The notes below the pieces were generated by a model. That model ran no database searches, had not been told where the DNA came from, and was given only the letters and a program-made list of their open reading frames with translations. Shown piece by piece: positions 25,216 to 36,486 of a DNA stretch of 64,000 nucleotides (positions within the stretch are counted from its first letter, which is position 1; each line of letters opens with the position of its first letter). The position numbers and the translations under genes were made by a program. This DNA comes from Auanema rhodensis (taxonomy: Eukaryota > Nematoda > Chromadorea > Rhabditida > Rhabditidae). The DNA lies in NCBI GenBank assembly GCA_964057225.1, contig OZ059895.1, positions 8,060,001 to 8,124,000 of the forward strand. The letters run 5' to 3'.

Positions 25216-27568
25216 AACAAAAGAAAAAAGAAATACTGAAAGGTACATACCCCGTAATAACTAGTTCTTGAAATCCCGTAGCACATTCCCGTCCAACACC
25301 GCCATTTACAGGCCATTGCTGTAAAGCATAAAGTAAATATAAAAACGGACTTATATCTAATTAAGGATAATGGTCATTAGTAGGAACTTACTCTATCGCT
25401 ATAACCTTTTTTACGTTGTTTATATCCAACTAATGTCAAAGCTCCTATTAGATCGGAAGGACAATCTGAATAGTATTGAACGCAAGTTACAGGCGATTCA
25501 TGCAAATCCATCGCATGAGGAGATTCAATACTTGGATAGCTGAAGCCATTATCATTATATGAATAATATACATTTATTAATCTTACCCCGGGGTTTGCAA
25601 GTCAATAATCATGAGATCGTTTTTAAGAAGAACTGCTACTGCATGAGGTTGTTGAGGAGAAGAATTATAAGGCACCTAGAAAATAAACTCTTTCTTAGTT
25701 GAGATTATTACAAAAAATACTTGTTGTAAGGTCACAAAGGACATAATAGGATGCTCCATCTCCATTACAGTAGCTAGTCGTGAAGCTTTCAGAATTGTTA
25801 GTGCCGGTACAGGTAGCCCATCATCTGTTGGCATTCCTTAAAGTTCAGAACTGTTTACTGAAATTCAGTCAGCAGGAGACAAACCTCCAGAAAACACAAC
25901 AACTTGTTCATTTTCACCAGTATGTTTCCAATCTATCAAAGGAATTGGTCGACAAACACCTTGACCATGTGGAAATGACTAAAGATTAATCCATATGATG
26001 AATTGTGAATGAAAAACAGTAACATACTTTTTGTAATGGCTCGGAAGTTTTTTTCATATTAAAAACAGAAACTGATCCATCAACATTTCCAGTCATCACT
26101 TGCTTGCCATCATAATGCCAACTACAAAATAATAATAAAAACTTTAAACTTCAAAACACAAAAAAAAGTTTTTAAACAAATATGTAGCTATCAAAGATTT
26201 TGCACTTACCAAACACTTTTGATAGGTGGATCTAATGGAAATCGTTCTACTTCCTTTGTTGCCAAATTCCATTGAATGACAATACCACGCTCGAATGCCA
26301 CCAAAAATTTTGATGGATCAGTAGGGCAAGCGGCAATCTGACGAACTGCACCTGGATGAAGGCGACAACTTCTGTAAGCAAAACTTTAAAAGAAAATAAG
26401 AATATATTCAACATACAAATCTATTGCCTTATTCCAATTAATCACATAAGAGCTAAGTTGAAAAGTTGCAATAGAAACAAAATAAACATTTCCCTTAAAA
26501 AATGAATATACAACGAATATAAAAATAAATGAAATACCTTGACTGTTCCCACATAAAGCCATTTGCTATTCATTGGCAGATGGATTGTTGAAATAACTTC
26601 CTTAGACATTTGTATGCTTAGAACAATTTCCGGAACTTTAAGACGATAATTCCATAAATGGATCATTTCATTGGCACAGGCAGTTATTAAATAACCCTAC
26701 AACAATCTTTAATTCATCAATAAGTTTGTTTAATAAACCTCATTAATCAGAAATTGAATATGATTAACTGCGTGATCGGTTTCATGGCGGAGAATATGAT
26801 CAACACCAACGTCTCCTTAACGATTTCATTAAGAAAACAACTTAATTCATTTCGGTTTTACCTATAATGCGTACAGTCCCATGCCCGGTGCCAATAGCTA
26901 GAAGGCGTTGAACCGGATCATATGCTAGACAACGAGAATCATCCGGAAAACCATAACGGACAACCTGAAGAAAATATTTCTCTAACTATTAATGCTAAAT
27001 GGTTCAAGAGTCATGACTATGTCTTTCAGAGCTTTTAAAATATTTATATGTCTTAGATAATCGTTGAAAAAAAAACGGAAAACGAGTTAAAGTTCAATTT
27101 TGCAGTTTCAAAATGATCATCATTCCTTTTCTCAATATAAAAGATACATATAATATATCCATATATATTGTTGCCAACAATGAAATTCAAAACCATAAAA
27201 TCGCTTTTTAGAGAACAGGACGATTAGATGTGAGAAAATTCAGCGCAGGAATCAAAATGACACAAGTATACAAACGCAAATTGTACAATAAAGATAGCTT
27301 ACAGAAACATCTACAAAGAAAATAATCCAAAAATAAAGAATAAAACTTACTTTATTAAGACAACAGTGCTCTGGGTTTACACGTTCTTCGACGGAGATAT
27401 CCATCTTGCTGTGATTAGAGCGAAAGCCATCAAGGGCTGATGCAAGCCTGGAATAAAGAAAATACTAAAACTCGCACAAATTAGAGACAAATTATATGAA
27501 AAGTATGAAATTTGATACTTTTGTAAGGAATAAAGTTGAATTGCTCACCTTCTTTTGGCTTTATCCAT
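17647..27568 (-). CDS. tom-1: tomosyn (syntaxin-binding protein 5, Lgl family WD40/R-SNARE protein)
   Basis: Tomosyn restrains synaptic and dense-core vesicle priming by forming SNARE complexes with syntaxin and SNAP-25. Minus-strand exons: 27549-27568, 27351-27447, 26862-26964, 26739-26815, 26538-26696, 26417-26493, 26210-26371, 26028-26121, 25885-25978, 25721-25836, 25587-25675, 25392-25539, 25251-25318, 24996-25152, 24864-24947, 24700-24798, 23962-24075, 23801-23897, 23611-23753, 22941-23280, 22132-22270, 21455-21598, 21292-21405, 19686-19834, 19544-19612, 19372-19470, 19186-19325, 18556-18619, 18144-18321, 17952-18097, 17647-17784. Without 22941-23280 the frame is intact at 1125 aa. The N-terminal WD40 part carries RYGFPDD...AYDPVQRLLAIGTGHGTVRI; the Lgl region has YYSDCPSDLIGAL and LVITGHKDGSLRFW. 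After a Ser-rich linker come CIWVGTSAGAA and GEMFVPCEMPEAPK, then the R-SNARE-like tail with IARTIPGPGA, a central-layer Arg in NLNERTDKL, and the KKWYNF terminus (mammals: KKWYQF). Identity is very secure. Confidence 0.95.
18740..18893 (-). other. open frame nested in a tomosyn intron
   Basis: Inside the 566-base intron between exons 19186-19325 and 18556-18619 lies an exon-like minus-strand frame. A TAAAATAG acceptor near 18880 precedes about 48 codons containing LVGKGAVCEGDIVVTP and GAFPIFWRMYG, then a GTATGT donor at 18739. Its phase does not fit the upstream tomosyn exon, whose joining would hit a stop. It has no family I recognise. It could be an alternative terminal exon, a relic or chance. 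Confidence 0.25.
20583..20612 (-). CDS. tom-1: tomosyn 30-nt cassette microexon
   Basis: Within the 1.46-kb intron between exons 21292-21405 and 19686-19834, a TATTTAG acceptor and an AAAG|GTATGT donor bracket exactly 30 bases. Both flanking exons join in phase 1, and the insert is in phase 1 throughout. Inclusion adds ARVKAIRYDK just before GTVVRVKG without breaking the frame. It sits where the linker returns to the second Lgl-type propeller. Confidence 0.65.
21079..21090 (-). CDS. tom-1: tomosyn 12-nt cassette microexon
   Basis: In the same intron, ATTTTTCAG and a consensus GTAAGT donor enclose 12 bases (CTTTAGAAGACA). In phase 1 it adds four residues, turning PS|GTVV into PS-ALED-STVV. 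It can be used alone or with the 30-nt exon without a frameshift. Both splice signals are close to ideal. Confidence 0.65.
24453..24460. promoter_or_regulatory. perfect CRE palindrome in a tomosyn intron
   Basis: TGACGTCA, the CREB/ATF consensus, inside the 624-base intron between exons 24700-24798 and 23962-24075. Location in a neuronal gene is suggestive only. Confidence 0.25.
25178..25210. repeat. (AT)n microsatellite in a tomosyn intron
   Basis: Short TA run inside the intron between exons 25251-25318 and 24996-25152. Confidence 0.9.
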
Positions 27569-30500
27569 AGTTTGACTGATCTAATTGGCTTTTATATCTG
27601 ATTTATTTTGATTTAATATAAATAAGATGAGATGTATAACTACTAAGATGTATTCGGCATTACGTTCTACTGAAAAAGTGAGAGATAATATAATTATCAG
27701 ATAAGACCACAAGAGAAAATTAAGAGAAAACATAAGCATTGACGAACATGAGCTGAATTCTTAGAGCATATAAAGCTTATAGAGCATTATTGAAATTAAA
27801 AGAACCGGTAAATGAATATTATAAGTACAAGAATAATACAGTTTATGATAGATAGTGATCACATACAATTAATTAAGAAATCGATAATTCATGGTGACGC
27901 CTCTCGTTGGACTATATATAATATTTGCTGAACCTGATATGATTTCAAATGAATAGAGCTAATGCATAACAAGACACTCTCTTAGGAATAAAATTGGCGA
28001 AAGAGAAGAAGAGGGAGTAAGGGAGGGAAGAATTGAAAGAAAAAAGCTGAAATTTTACCATGGAGGGAAATAAATTAGAAAATGAAAAACGAACTTGAAG
28101 GAAAGAAAAGAAGATTCAAATAAGACATTTAGAAGTACGGAAAAAAGCCACAAAAAAAAGGTTGTAGAACAAACACCCATGTTGTTGGAAATCGTTAAAA
28201 TAGGTGAGAAGAACTGAAATATAAATTTGAATATAGAGATGAGATAATAGAAAAGGAAAAGATGAGAGAGCACAAGAGAGTGGGGAGGAGAAATGAGAGA
28301 GGGAATGGAAAATAGATGAAACTTTAACGAGTGCTTTTTAGGATATAAACACTTGCAAGCAGAATTCCGTGCTCTGAACTTCCATATGCATGGGTTGACA
28401 CTATCGATTCTGAAAGCGTCTTTACAAATTAGCCTACAGCCATGTACCAAGATGAGAAACTCATATGTGACCACCAGTAGATCTACGAAGCCAATAACAC
28501 ACACAGGCACATACACACACAAACATACACAACGACAACGATGAGCACGACACGGAAAAGATTTGAACAACGTCCTCATCGCCGTCTAATAATTCTCAAA
28601 CATATAAATAAGAAAAAGGTAAGAATGGGATTTAGAAAAATAAAAAAAACAGAGCATGTTTGCTAAAAAAGGTTTTTGAATACAATAATTGGTGCCATGG
28701 CCAATATGAAGTCCAGCCGATGGATGGACAGGGGAATTTGCAATCACGACACGGCGACTTTGTCATCAACCATCCCACAGAAAGAACAACTAGCCGATGA
28801 ACGCGACGTGGACATTAACAGGTGATGGACACACACAGGACCGAAACGACATGGTATGAATGAAGGTGTCTGATGGTCTGCGTGTATGTGTTGTGTATAT
28901 GTCTCTGTGGTGTATGCATAGATGGGAGAATGCGAGGGAGCTATAGAAGTACAGATATATGAAGAGAGAGAGAAAACTAAAGAAGGTAGTGAGATAGGAA
29001 CGAAATGGGGAGAAATGAACTGAACATCCTCTGGCACAACACTAAGGATTGATAGAAAAAGGAAGCGCCACTAAAGCGGTAAAGATAAGCGAACAAAAAC
29101 ATAAAAAAGGGAAGCATTCATAAAATAAATGAAACGTTTAGAAGTTAAAATTGGTAAATTATGAAAAGACATGGTAGTTTAACAGATTTTCTATTAAAAG
29201 CAAGAAAGAGAGAAAGAACTAAGGGAAGAGCGTGAGGAACTAGACATGATCGAAGAGCAAATAAGTATGTTTGGGATAGAAGCATATACGTCTAGCGCTA
29301 TGTGAGCTGTATTTGAAATTGACGTCGCTCACCACCCTACTCACACTCCCTCCTGACCAGCTCACTAGAACTCACATTCAAAGAGCACTGTTTTACCATC
29401 TCGTCATATACCTATAGAATATAAGAAGGAATGGAAAGATGGATTGAAGTGAACTTCAGTGTACTCAGAAAAGATTGAAGATGATGATAAAGATTTAGTT
29501 CAGAGCAGGAAAGAACTCATATATTAGTTTTCGAGGAAAAGGTTTCAACGATATCACGCTATCGCAGGTGATAAAAGTTTAATAGAGAAAATATTAAACA
29601 TGGCTCACAGGTACACATACACATACATACATACAAATACATCCACCGAAACGTTTTCCAAATAGAGATATTTCGACTACTGTAGCAAAAGCTGAAGACG
29701 TGACCAAAAAGCGAGGGAAAAAAGTTTTTTTCTTTTTTCATTCATTGCCACAACTTTTAATGATGTGAAAAAAAGATTGTCATCATAAAAACGAAGCGGA
29801 GTTTGTGAAAGAAATAGTGGTGGGTCAAAAATTTGAGAAAGCATAGAAACTATTGTTGTATTTGTGAAAAATCGAAGAAAATCCAAGGGAAATCAAGTAT
29901 TCAGATAACTCTTGATAGCCTGGTTTCTTCTTATCTCATCGTTAACTATACACAATCATGAAAAAATATTATTAAGTATTAAGCTCTATGAATATGAAAA
30001 TGGTTGTGTTGATGAGAATGATCGCTAGAATGGGAAGTATTTGTTCTTGCCATCACTACTGATACAGAAAATAGATCAGTAAATGAAAAATAATGATTAT
30101 CGATATTCAGAGAAAGAATTGAAATAAAAAAATTTCAAAAAAAAATACATTTTTAATTTAATTAACTATGTATATGCTAATATTAAAATGATTTGAAGAA
30201 AATAAAACTCAAAATGCGTCAAAGATAGAGAGTTGACCCGTAAATCCATTGGTCAGGCCAACAGGTCTCTAGGTTTTGTGTGGTTTCTTGGTGGTGTCAA
30301 TCGTCCTTAAGTTTCGTGGGTTGGCTAGTTCACGGCTATTAACCGATTGGTGAGTGCTGATTGCAAACGAAATGTTGAATTATGCCGGATAAGAAACATA
30401 GAAAATGTAATCATTACGTATAATTATTATGACTTTTAAGGTATGAAATAATTGATAAATGAGATCAGTAAATCATTAAAATGGAAAAATATATAGATAA

Positions 30501-31483
30501 AAGGTAATCTGTTGAAAAGCACATAAAAAAAGTTCAAATACTTGCACAGGTAGTTTGAGTAAGATGGATAGAAATGTCAGAGTTAGAAGGAAGAGTGAAA
30601 GAGTGAGAGGGAACGAGAGATGACTATGCGTGTACGCGTAATGAAGCCATATCGGGGTGGGGCTGGGGCAGGGCATTAAAAATTGAAAACGGCATCGCAC
30701 AGTGGATGGCCAGAGGCTAAGCTCTGGGAAACGATAACGAAGAAACCGAAATCAGCAGTGCAAAGAAGGTAGATAGATAGATAAATAGATAACTAGTTAG
30801 ATAGATAGACAGACTAGTAGACTGATAGAGAGACAGAAAGGCACAGAGAAATTGAGAGGGAAAACGGGAATGCGTGGGAGAGAGCAGAGCGAGGAAGAGA
30901 AAGAGAGGGAGAGAAAGAGAAAGAGAGAGTTGAGACGGAAGCCGTGCCATATCGGTTGCGCAGTCTGAGCCGTTGACGAAGTACTCGGTAAATGTGATGA
31001 AGGAAAGCAGGCAGTGAACCAGCCACACCAGTCGACAAAAGTAATAGTAGATTAGGTATTAATACGAGAAAATGACAGTTTTGTTTTACATGGCGGAAAA
31101 TAATGAGATGTAAGCTCTTTTCGAGGAATAAAGACTGTTAAACAAGTTTAGTGTCCACAAAGTTGACGGAGACAAAGGATGAAAAGAAGTATTAGTAAGG
31201 TTTAGCATAATGAGCCCTGAGCCAACAGAAAAAGAAAAGAAAAGATGTAGCATTTAGTCTTCACGTGTTGTTGTGTCGTCGTCATTGGCATCGTCTAGTT
31301 TTAGGTTATGCAGTCAAGCTTGTGCTTGAGCTCTAAATGCGATGACAATTGAAAACAACGTGAGTAACGACGTTGACAACGACGGCATCACCGTCGGCAA
31401 TGATGGGCAAGGCCATAAAAAGCGACAGGTCATAATAAGCAATAAGAATAGGAGGAAGAGAAGTAGAAGAAGAGGAGTGAGTG

Positions 31484-31560
31484 AGAGAGAAAGAGAGAAA
31501 GAGAGAAGGAGAGAGAGAGAGAGAGAGGGAGAGAGAGGGAGAGAGAGAGAGAGAGAGAGG
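31484..31560. repeat. (GA)n tract
   Basis: Interrupted GA run. It lies inside a 101-codon plus-strand frame (31342-31647) whose Arg/Glu-rich middle is a repeat translation. Confidence 0.93.
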
Positions 31561-33069
31561 AAAAGAAGTTTAGGTTACGATTGGAGAGAGTTAATAAAAG
31601 AGTCAAAGAATAAAGGATCAATAGAACAAATAGGAGAATCTAATTGATATACATAGATAAAATGTGAAAAAAATGAGAGGTAGCATGTGAGGGAATGAGG
31701 AATACGAGAAAAGTTGGAAGGATTATTTCCATATAAAGAAGCAAATACACAGCTTGTGCTATTGGCTAGCCCCATCCAGCTATGCCACAACGGCCACAAC
31801 GACGACCACCATATACACACACACACTTGCATTTTCTTTTTCTCTTCTAGTCCTTTCTTCTCTCTATTTCTCTCCCTCTCTCCTATTTAGCCCTCTCTTT
31901 TCCTTCTTGCGCGCTCGTGTTTTCTCTAGTTCTCATACATTCTGCCGGTGCAAGACCTTCCACTACTTTCTCTCCGTTTTCCTCAACCATGGATGCCAAT
32001 GTTTGAGAATGTATGTAGTGTATGTGTATGTAGCAGCTTTTAGGGGCTATGAAGCATATTCCCTCCTCTCTCTCTTCCTCTCTAAAATTTCTGCCAAACA
32101 TAGTTTGTCTTTTTCAAAAATGCACTCATGCTGCTTCATGCCGCTGCATGATGATGCCCCAGAAGAGATAAGCTCCTCGTATGTTAGAGCAAAGAAAAAA
32201 AAACAAAAAAAAATTAGCAAAATGTAAGATTTTGAGGGGCCTGCCCATACACATCATAGTAAGCTTTGCCAAAGTTATATAACTAATCAGCCCTATGCAT
32301 TTGCCCAAATTCACACGACGTACATAAATGTCCCAGTTTTGCTGTTGAAGAGGGAAGGAAAAAGTAGAAAAACGAGAAGAATGAATAGAATAATAGGAGA
32401 ATCACAATAATAGAAAAAGAACAAATCAAAAAAAAATTAAAAACTAAATTGAAAGAAAAAAAACAAGAAATACCTGATATCAATTGATATGAAGGGGGCG
32501 GCAACATTGGAAACAGAAATACATATATAACCAAAGAGAGAGAGAGAGAGAAGGAGAAAGAAAATGAGAGGTGTGTGGATGAAGAAGAGGAGGAGTTGAA
32601 GAAGAAGAGAGAGAAGCCGAAGATGGAAGATGGAAGAGGAAAATAAAATAAATTAAATTGCCGGCAACATCTAAAAAACATAATTAGAAGACTAAGAGAG
32701 GAAAGACAAACCGCTCATCGGACATGCGAAACTCAAAAATAAAAAAACCTTTGTAATTGACTGACCGCTGATGACGCGACACGTGAAAACGATAGTCAAC
32801 GTTCATACGATTTAAGCAAAAAATCAATGAAATAAGCTACATTTAAAGCCTTTTATATGGACAAATTCTTTTCTTACAATATGCGTGGTGGTCTCTCCTT
32901 ATTTTACAGACAGATTCTAAATCTCTGAGGGTCGGCTCACAAACGTGAACAACGCATGAAAGAACGGATTGAAGCCGTTTTACTAAGAAGAAAGCGAAAA
33001 ATAGCAAAAAAAAGAATTGAATACGAAAGAAAGAAAACCTTTGGTTAAGAAAAAAAATTTTTTTTTAAC

Positions 33070-33143
33070 TTGTTGTCGAAGCTGTCGTGTGCCTCTCGTT
33101 GTGGTTGAGGTTGCGTTTTGCTGCCGTCGTCATCGCTGTACAT
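33070..33143 (-). CDS. candidate alternative first exon of tomosyn (weak)
   Basis: ATG followed by 24 codons (MYSDDDGSKTQPQPQ...SFDNK) up to AA|GTTAAA. It ends in phase 2, matching the phase-2 acceptor of tomosyn exon 27351-27447, which would complete a Lys codon and continue into LASALDG. The GTTAAA donor is weak and the opposite strand is also partly open, so this is tentative. Confidence 0.25.
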
Positions 33144-34130
33144 GAATTGTTTAAAAATTATATGCTTGAATATTGGAAATAGGCTGGAAGGATTAGATTC
33201 AGAAGAGAAGATTGTTCTTGATTTTCATTAATTTGTTTTGTTTCTTGAAAATGTGATGAAGGAACAGCAATGATTGTAAAAGGTGGTCAGCACGACACAG
33301 CTGTTAATGGCAAAACCAGTCAGCCGACATGAAAGGCAAGAAAATAAAATGGTGAAGCTTGAGCAAGAATAATCATCAGATAACATATCTCATGTCAAAT
33401 GGTCGAAATTAAGAAAAACGAAATTTGACACACCAAGTTCGGTAGCTAATGCTACATTGGCAGGTTTCTCTTTCTAATTTCAAAAGCATTCCATGAAAGA
33501 ATAAAATTGGGAATAGTTTAATGTCAATCTCAGGGGTCTAAACGATCATATTTCATAGGATGAGGCTTTCTAGCTTTTTAGCGTACACATGCCTGCATAC
33601 ACAGACACAGACACACATACACATACACACACACAAACATAACTAAAATTTAAAAGAGGAAAGGAAAAAATGCAATTTTTTGACAGGATTTACAATTTTC
33701 TGAAGATGGACTAGTAGTCGCTGTCGTTTGTCATAGCTTGCCATAAGTAGTATGACAAGTTTTCTGTCAACATATCTAGAAGAAAAAAAAAGTTAAGGAT
33801 TATATCTTTAACATATAATAAAAGATTGAAACATACATATAAATTGATAATTAAATATATCAAACGAAAAAGAAAACGAATATAGAATTATAGAAACTAT
33901 AAGATGAATTGTAGTTTAATCATCAAAAACATATTTTCAAATTTAAATATAAATTCATTTGTTATTTCTTTAAAAGTTAGGTTAGCTTTAAGCTTTCTTC
34001 AATAATAATATTCTTTTCATTTTTGGTTTTTTCCGGAACTTGAAGTGAGAAGGTTTTGTTCAAGGTGGTAATATGTATAAGTATGTGTATGTATAGAAGG
34101 TGCAAAACATTCCTAGTTACTTTTCTCTTT

Positions 34131-34131
<1 letters not shown>

Positions 34132-34164
<33 letters not shown>
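34132..34164. repeat. (AT)n microsatellite
   Basis: Uninterrupted TA run. Confidence 0.93.
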
Positions 34165-34169
<5 letters not shown>

Positions 34170-34877
34170 ATGTATATATGGATGTGTGTACTAAATTGTC
34201 TTGTTTTTGTTTACATCACTTCCCGTTGATGCTTGAATTTAGTTTCCATTGAATATAAATCTTTTAAATAAAACCTAAAATGCTGACAAAAAGAGAGAGA
34301 CATCCACGAGAATTAGTGAATCCGGCGATTGAAAAAGAAAATAAAGAAAGAAGATAGAGAGAGATAGAGAGAGAAAAGAAGAGAGAGAGAGACATAGAGA
34401 GGGTTTGAGGCGTACGAAGGAACATGTAAGGGTGGCAGAAGATGAGAAAGAGGAAACATTTAAAAGGAAACGATGATATTTGATGGGGTCAGACAGATTC
34501 GAAAAATTAAATTTTCTCAACATTTTCGGAAAGAAATAAAGATTTCTGTAGCTATTCAACTACATTTGGTAGAAAAAGAAGATGCAGTTGTTTAGAGAAG
34601 GAACTATTGGTTGAGCAGTATGACAATGAACAAAGTTTTAGAAAATTATAAGAAGGTATATAATGAAATAGTATGTGATTGGTAAATTAGTATCAAATAT
34701 TTCTAACTAAATACTGTTTATTATGTTTTTGGTGTAAAATATTATTTTGGCTGAATATAATAAACAAAAAAGACAATAAATGGAAGACTATATGAAACCA
34801 CTAATAGTAATGCTAGAAGTAGGCAAAGATAAATCAGATTGAAGCTGAAATAGCTGCCGGCAATATGAGGAGCTTAC

Positions 34878-34978
34878 TGGAAAGAGATTGTTCGAGTTTT
34901 TCTTGTCATTGTGGGCTTCTGAATGGATAGACAGCTGAACAACTTGTGGGCAGTAGAATCAGTTGATGGGAATGACAT
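34878..34978 (-). CDS. candidate alternative first exon of tomosyn
   Basis: ATTTAAG acceptor at about 34990, then CTGGTACACCA-ATG and 33 codons (MSFPSTDSTAHKLFSCLS...TRTISFQ), ending in CA|GTAAGC. The donor is strong. Only one of the three minus-strand frames is open. The exon ends in phase 2, so it joins tomosyn exon 27351-27447 in frame. It lies 7.3 kb upstream of the proximal first exon. No other downstream minus-strand gene lies between. Confidence 0.45.
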
Positions 34979-36430
34979 TGGTGTACCAGCTTAAATCTAG
35001 AGACGAGTAAAAGAACCAAGCAGAAGCTGTAGAAGAGGATAAAAGAAGGGGCTGGTAGTAAAAGAGGGAAGGAGAGGTAAGCTGAAGAGAGAGAGAGAAC
35101 ATAGCCAAGAATGGGTTGTGGAAAGATGGTGAAGATGTGCTATTTAGTCACGAGATTACTGATTGATATGTTCCTCATTACAACACATTTTTCATAATTT
35201 ATACTTCTTTCAAAGTCGAGATTAATGATGAAATTTTGAAAAAAAAAACAAGTGAAAACAAAAGAAATTCATTTTTTTTTTCAAAAAAAAAAGGAAAAAA
35301 CAAGGATATTGATTAAGAAATAAACAATAAACATAATACATATCATATATACGTACATATGTATAATAGCAATGATTGAAGTACTTTTATGTAATGCCTT
35401 TTCAGTTTTTTTTTTGTTTTTCTCTTCAACTTTACTCTCATTCAATATGAAATGATCATTTATATCTTCTCACGTTATTGTCTTATTCATCATCATCATT
35501 CTGAAGAGAGCATCATCCTTCCTTCATGATATACGAATGAACTACATATACGAGCTTTATCCATAACTTGTCGTCGTCAACATCATTTTTCTGATGCATT
35601 ACATCAGATGACATTCTATAGACCATAGTAATGATTGTTGTCAATCTGGTCAAAATTCAGACAGGAAAAGCGACATGCATCGAGCATTGGTGATCGACAT
35701 GACATAGTGTAGAAGGAAAGTAAAAAAAAAGTTGTTTTCCTCCATGTCACGGAAGACTACAAGTTACCTTATTTTCTTCCAATTCTTCGTTCCTTTTTTC
35801 ATTTTCTTCCCATTTTCTTCCCATTTTTTCCTGTATTTTTTTTTAGTCTTTTTAATTTTTTTTCGGGAAGAAAAGAAGTTTTTTTTTGGCATAATGAGGT
35901 TAAACCGGAGAAAGAAGCTGTTACGTAGGTATATACCAGCATGATTGAAGTAAAAGTTCGAGAGAAAAAAAACAATAGCTTAGTACTATAACTTAGATGA
36001 AAATAAAAAATTAAAATAATGGTATTTGAAAGTAATGAGAAAATAACTAATACAGGAAGTAAAATAAGATTGTAGTATTTTTTGTAATTTACTTAAGAAA
36101 TGAGATAAAAAAAATTAAAGGAAATGAAGTTATCTAGGAAGATGAGATGTAGAGAGGGAGGAGGGGAGATGAAGAGAGTTGTATTGGGAGCCTAATACCA
36201 ATGTGTTCATTCAAAGAGAACAGAAATTTTTACTTTTTTTTCAGGGAAAAATCGACAAACTTTTTCTTCCAAATTTTATCTAGTTTTTTCCATTTTCGGC
36301 TTTTTTTCCCGATAGATTGGATTTCGAATGAATCTATCGAGTTAAATATCCATAAACAGTTAACGAACAAGCTGCCAATCAGATTAAATGAGGTTAAAAG
36401 AGAGGGAGAGAAGTAGTTAGATAGATACAT

Positions 36431-36432
<2 letters not shown>

Positions 36433-36479
<47 letters not shown>
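36433..36479. repeat. (GA)n microsatellite
   Basis: Perfect GA run of about 46 bases. Confidence 0.95.

Positions 36480-36486
<7 letters not shown>

Noticed and set aside
30231-30345. GC-richer stretch tested as tRNA or coding exon
   Set aside because: No A/B box or cloverleaf, and every frame of the likely exon meets a stop or lacks splice support. It remains an unexplained island.
33280-33310. MSADW-like 14-base candidate first exon for tomosyn with phase 2
   Set aside because: Too short and with a poor GTTTTG donor; such matches are expected by chance.
35560-35640. Minus-strand frame starting MVYRMSSDVMHQ and an ATGGATAAAGC copy resembling the tomosyn start
   Set aside because: The donor (GTTATG) is weak and the ten-base similarity to the first exon does not extend further.
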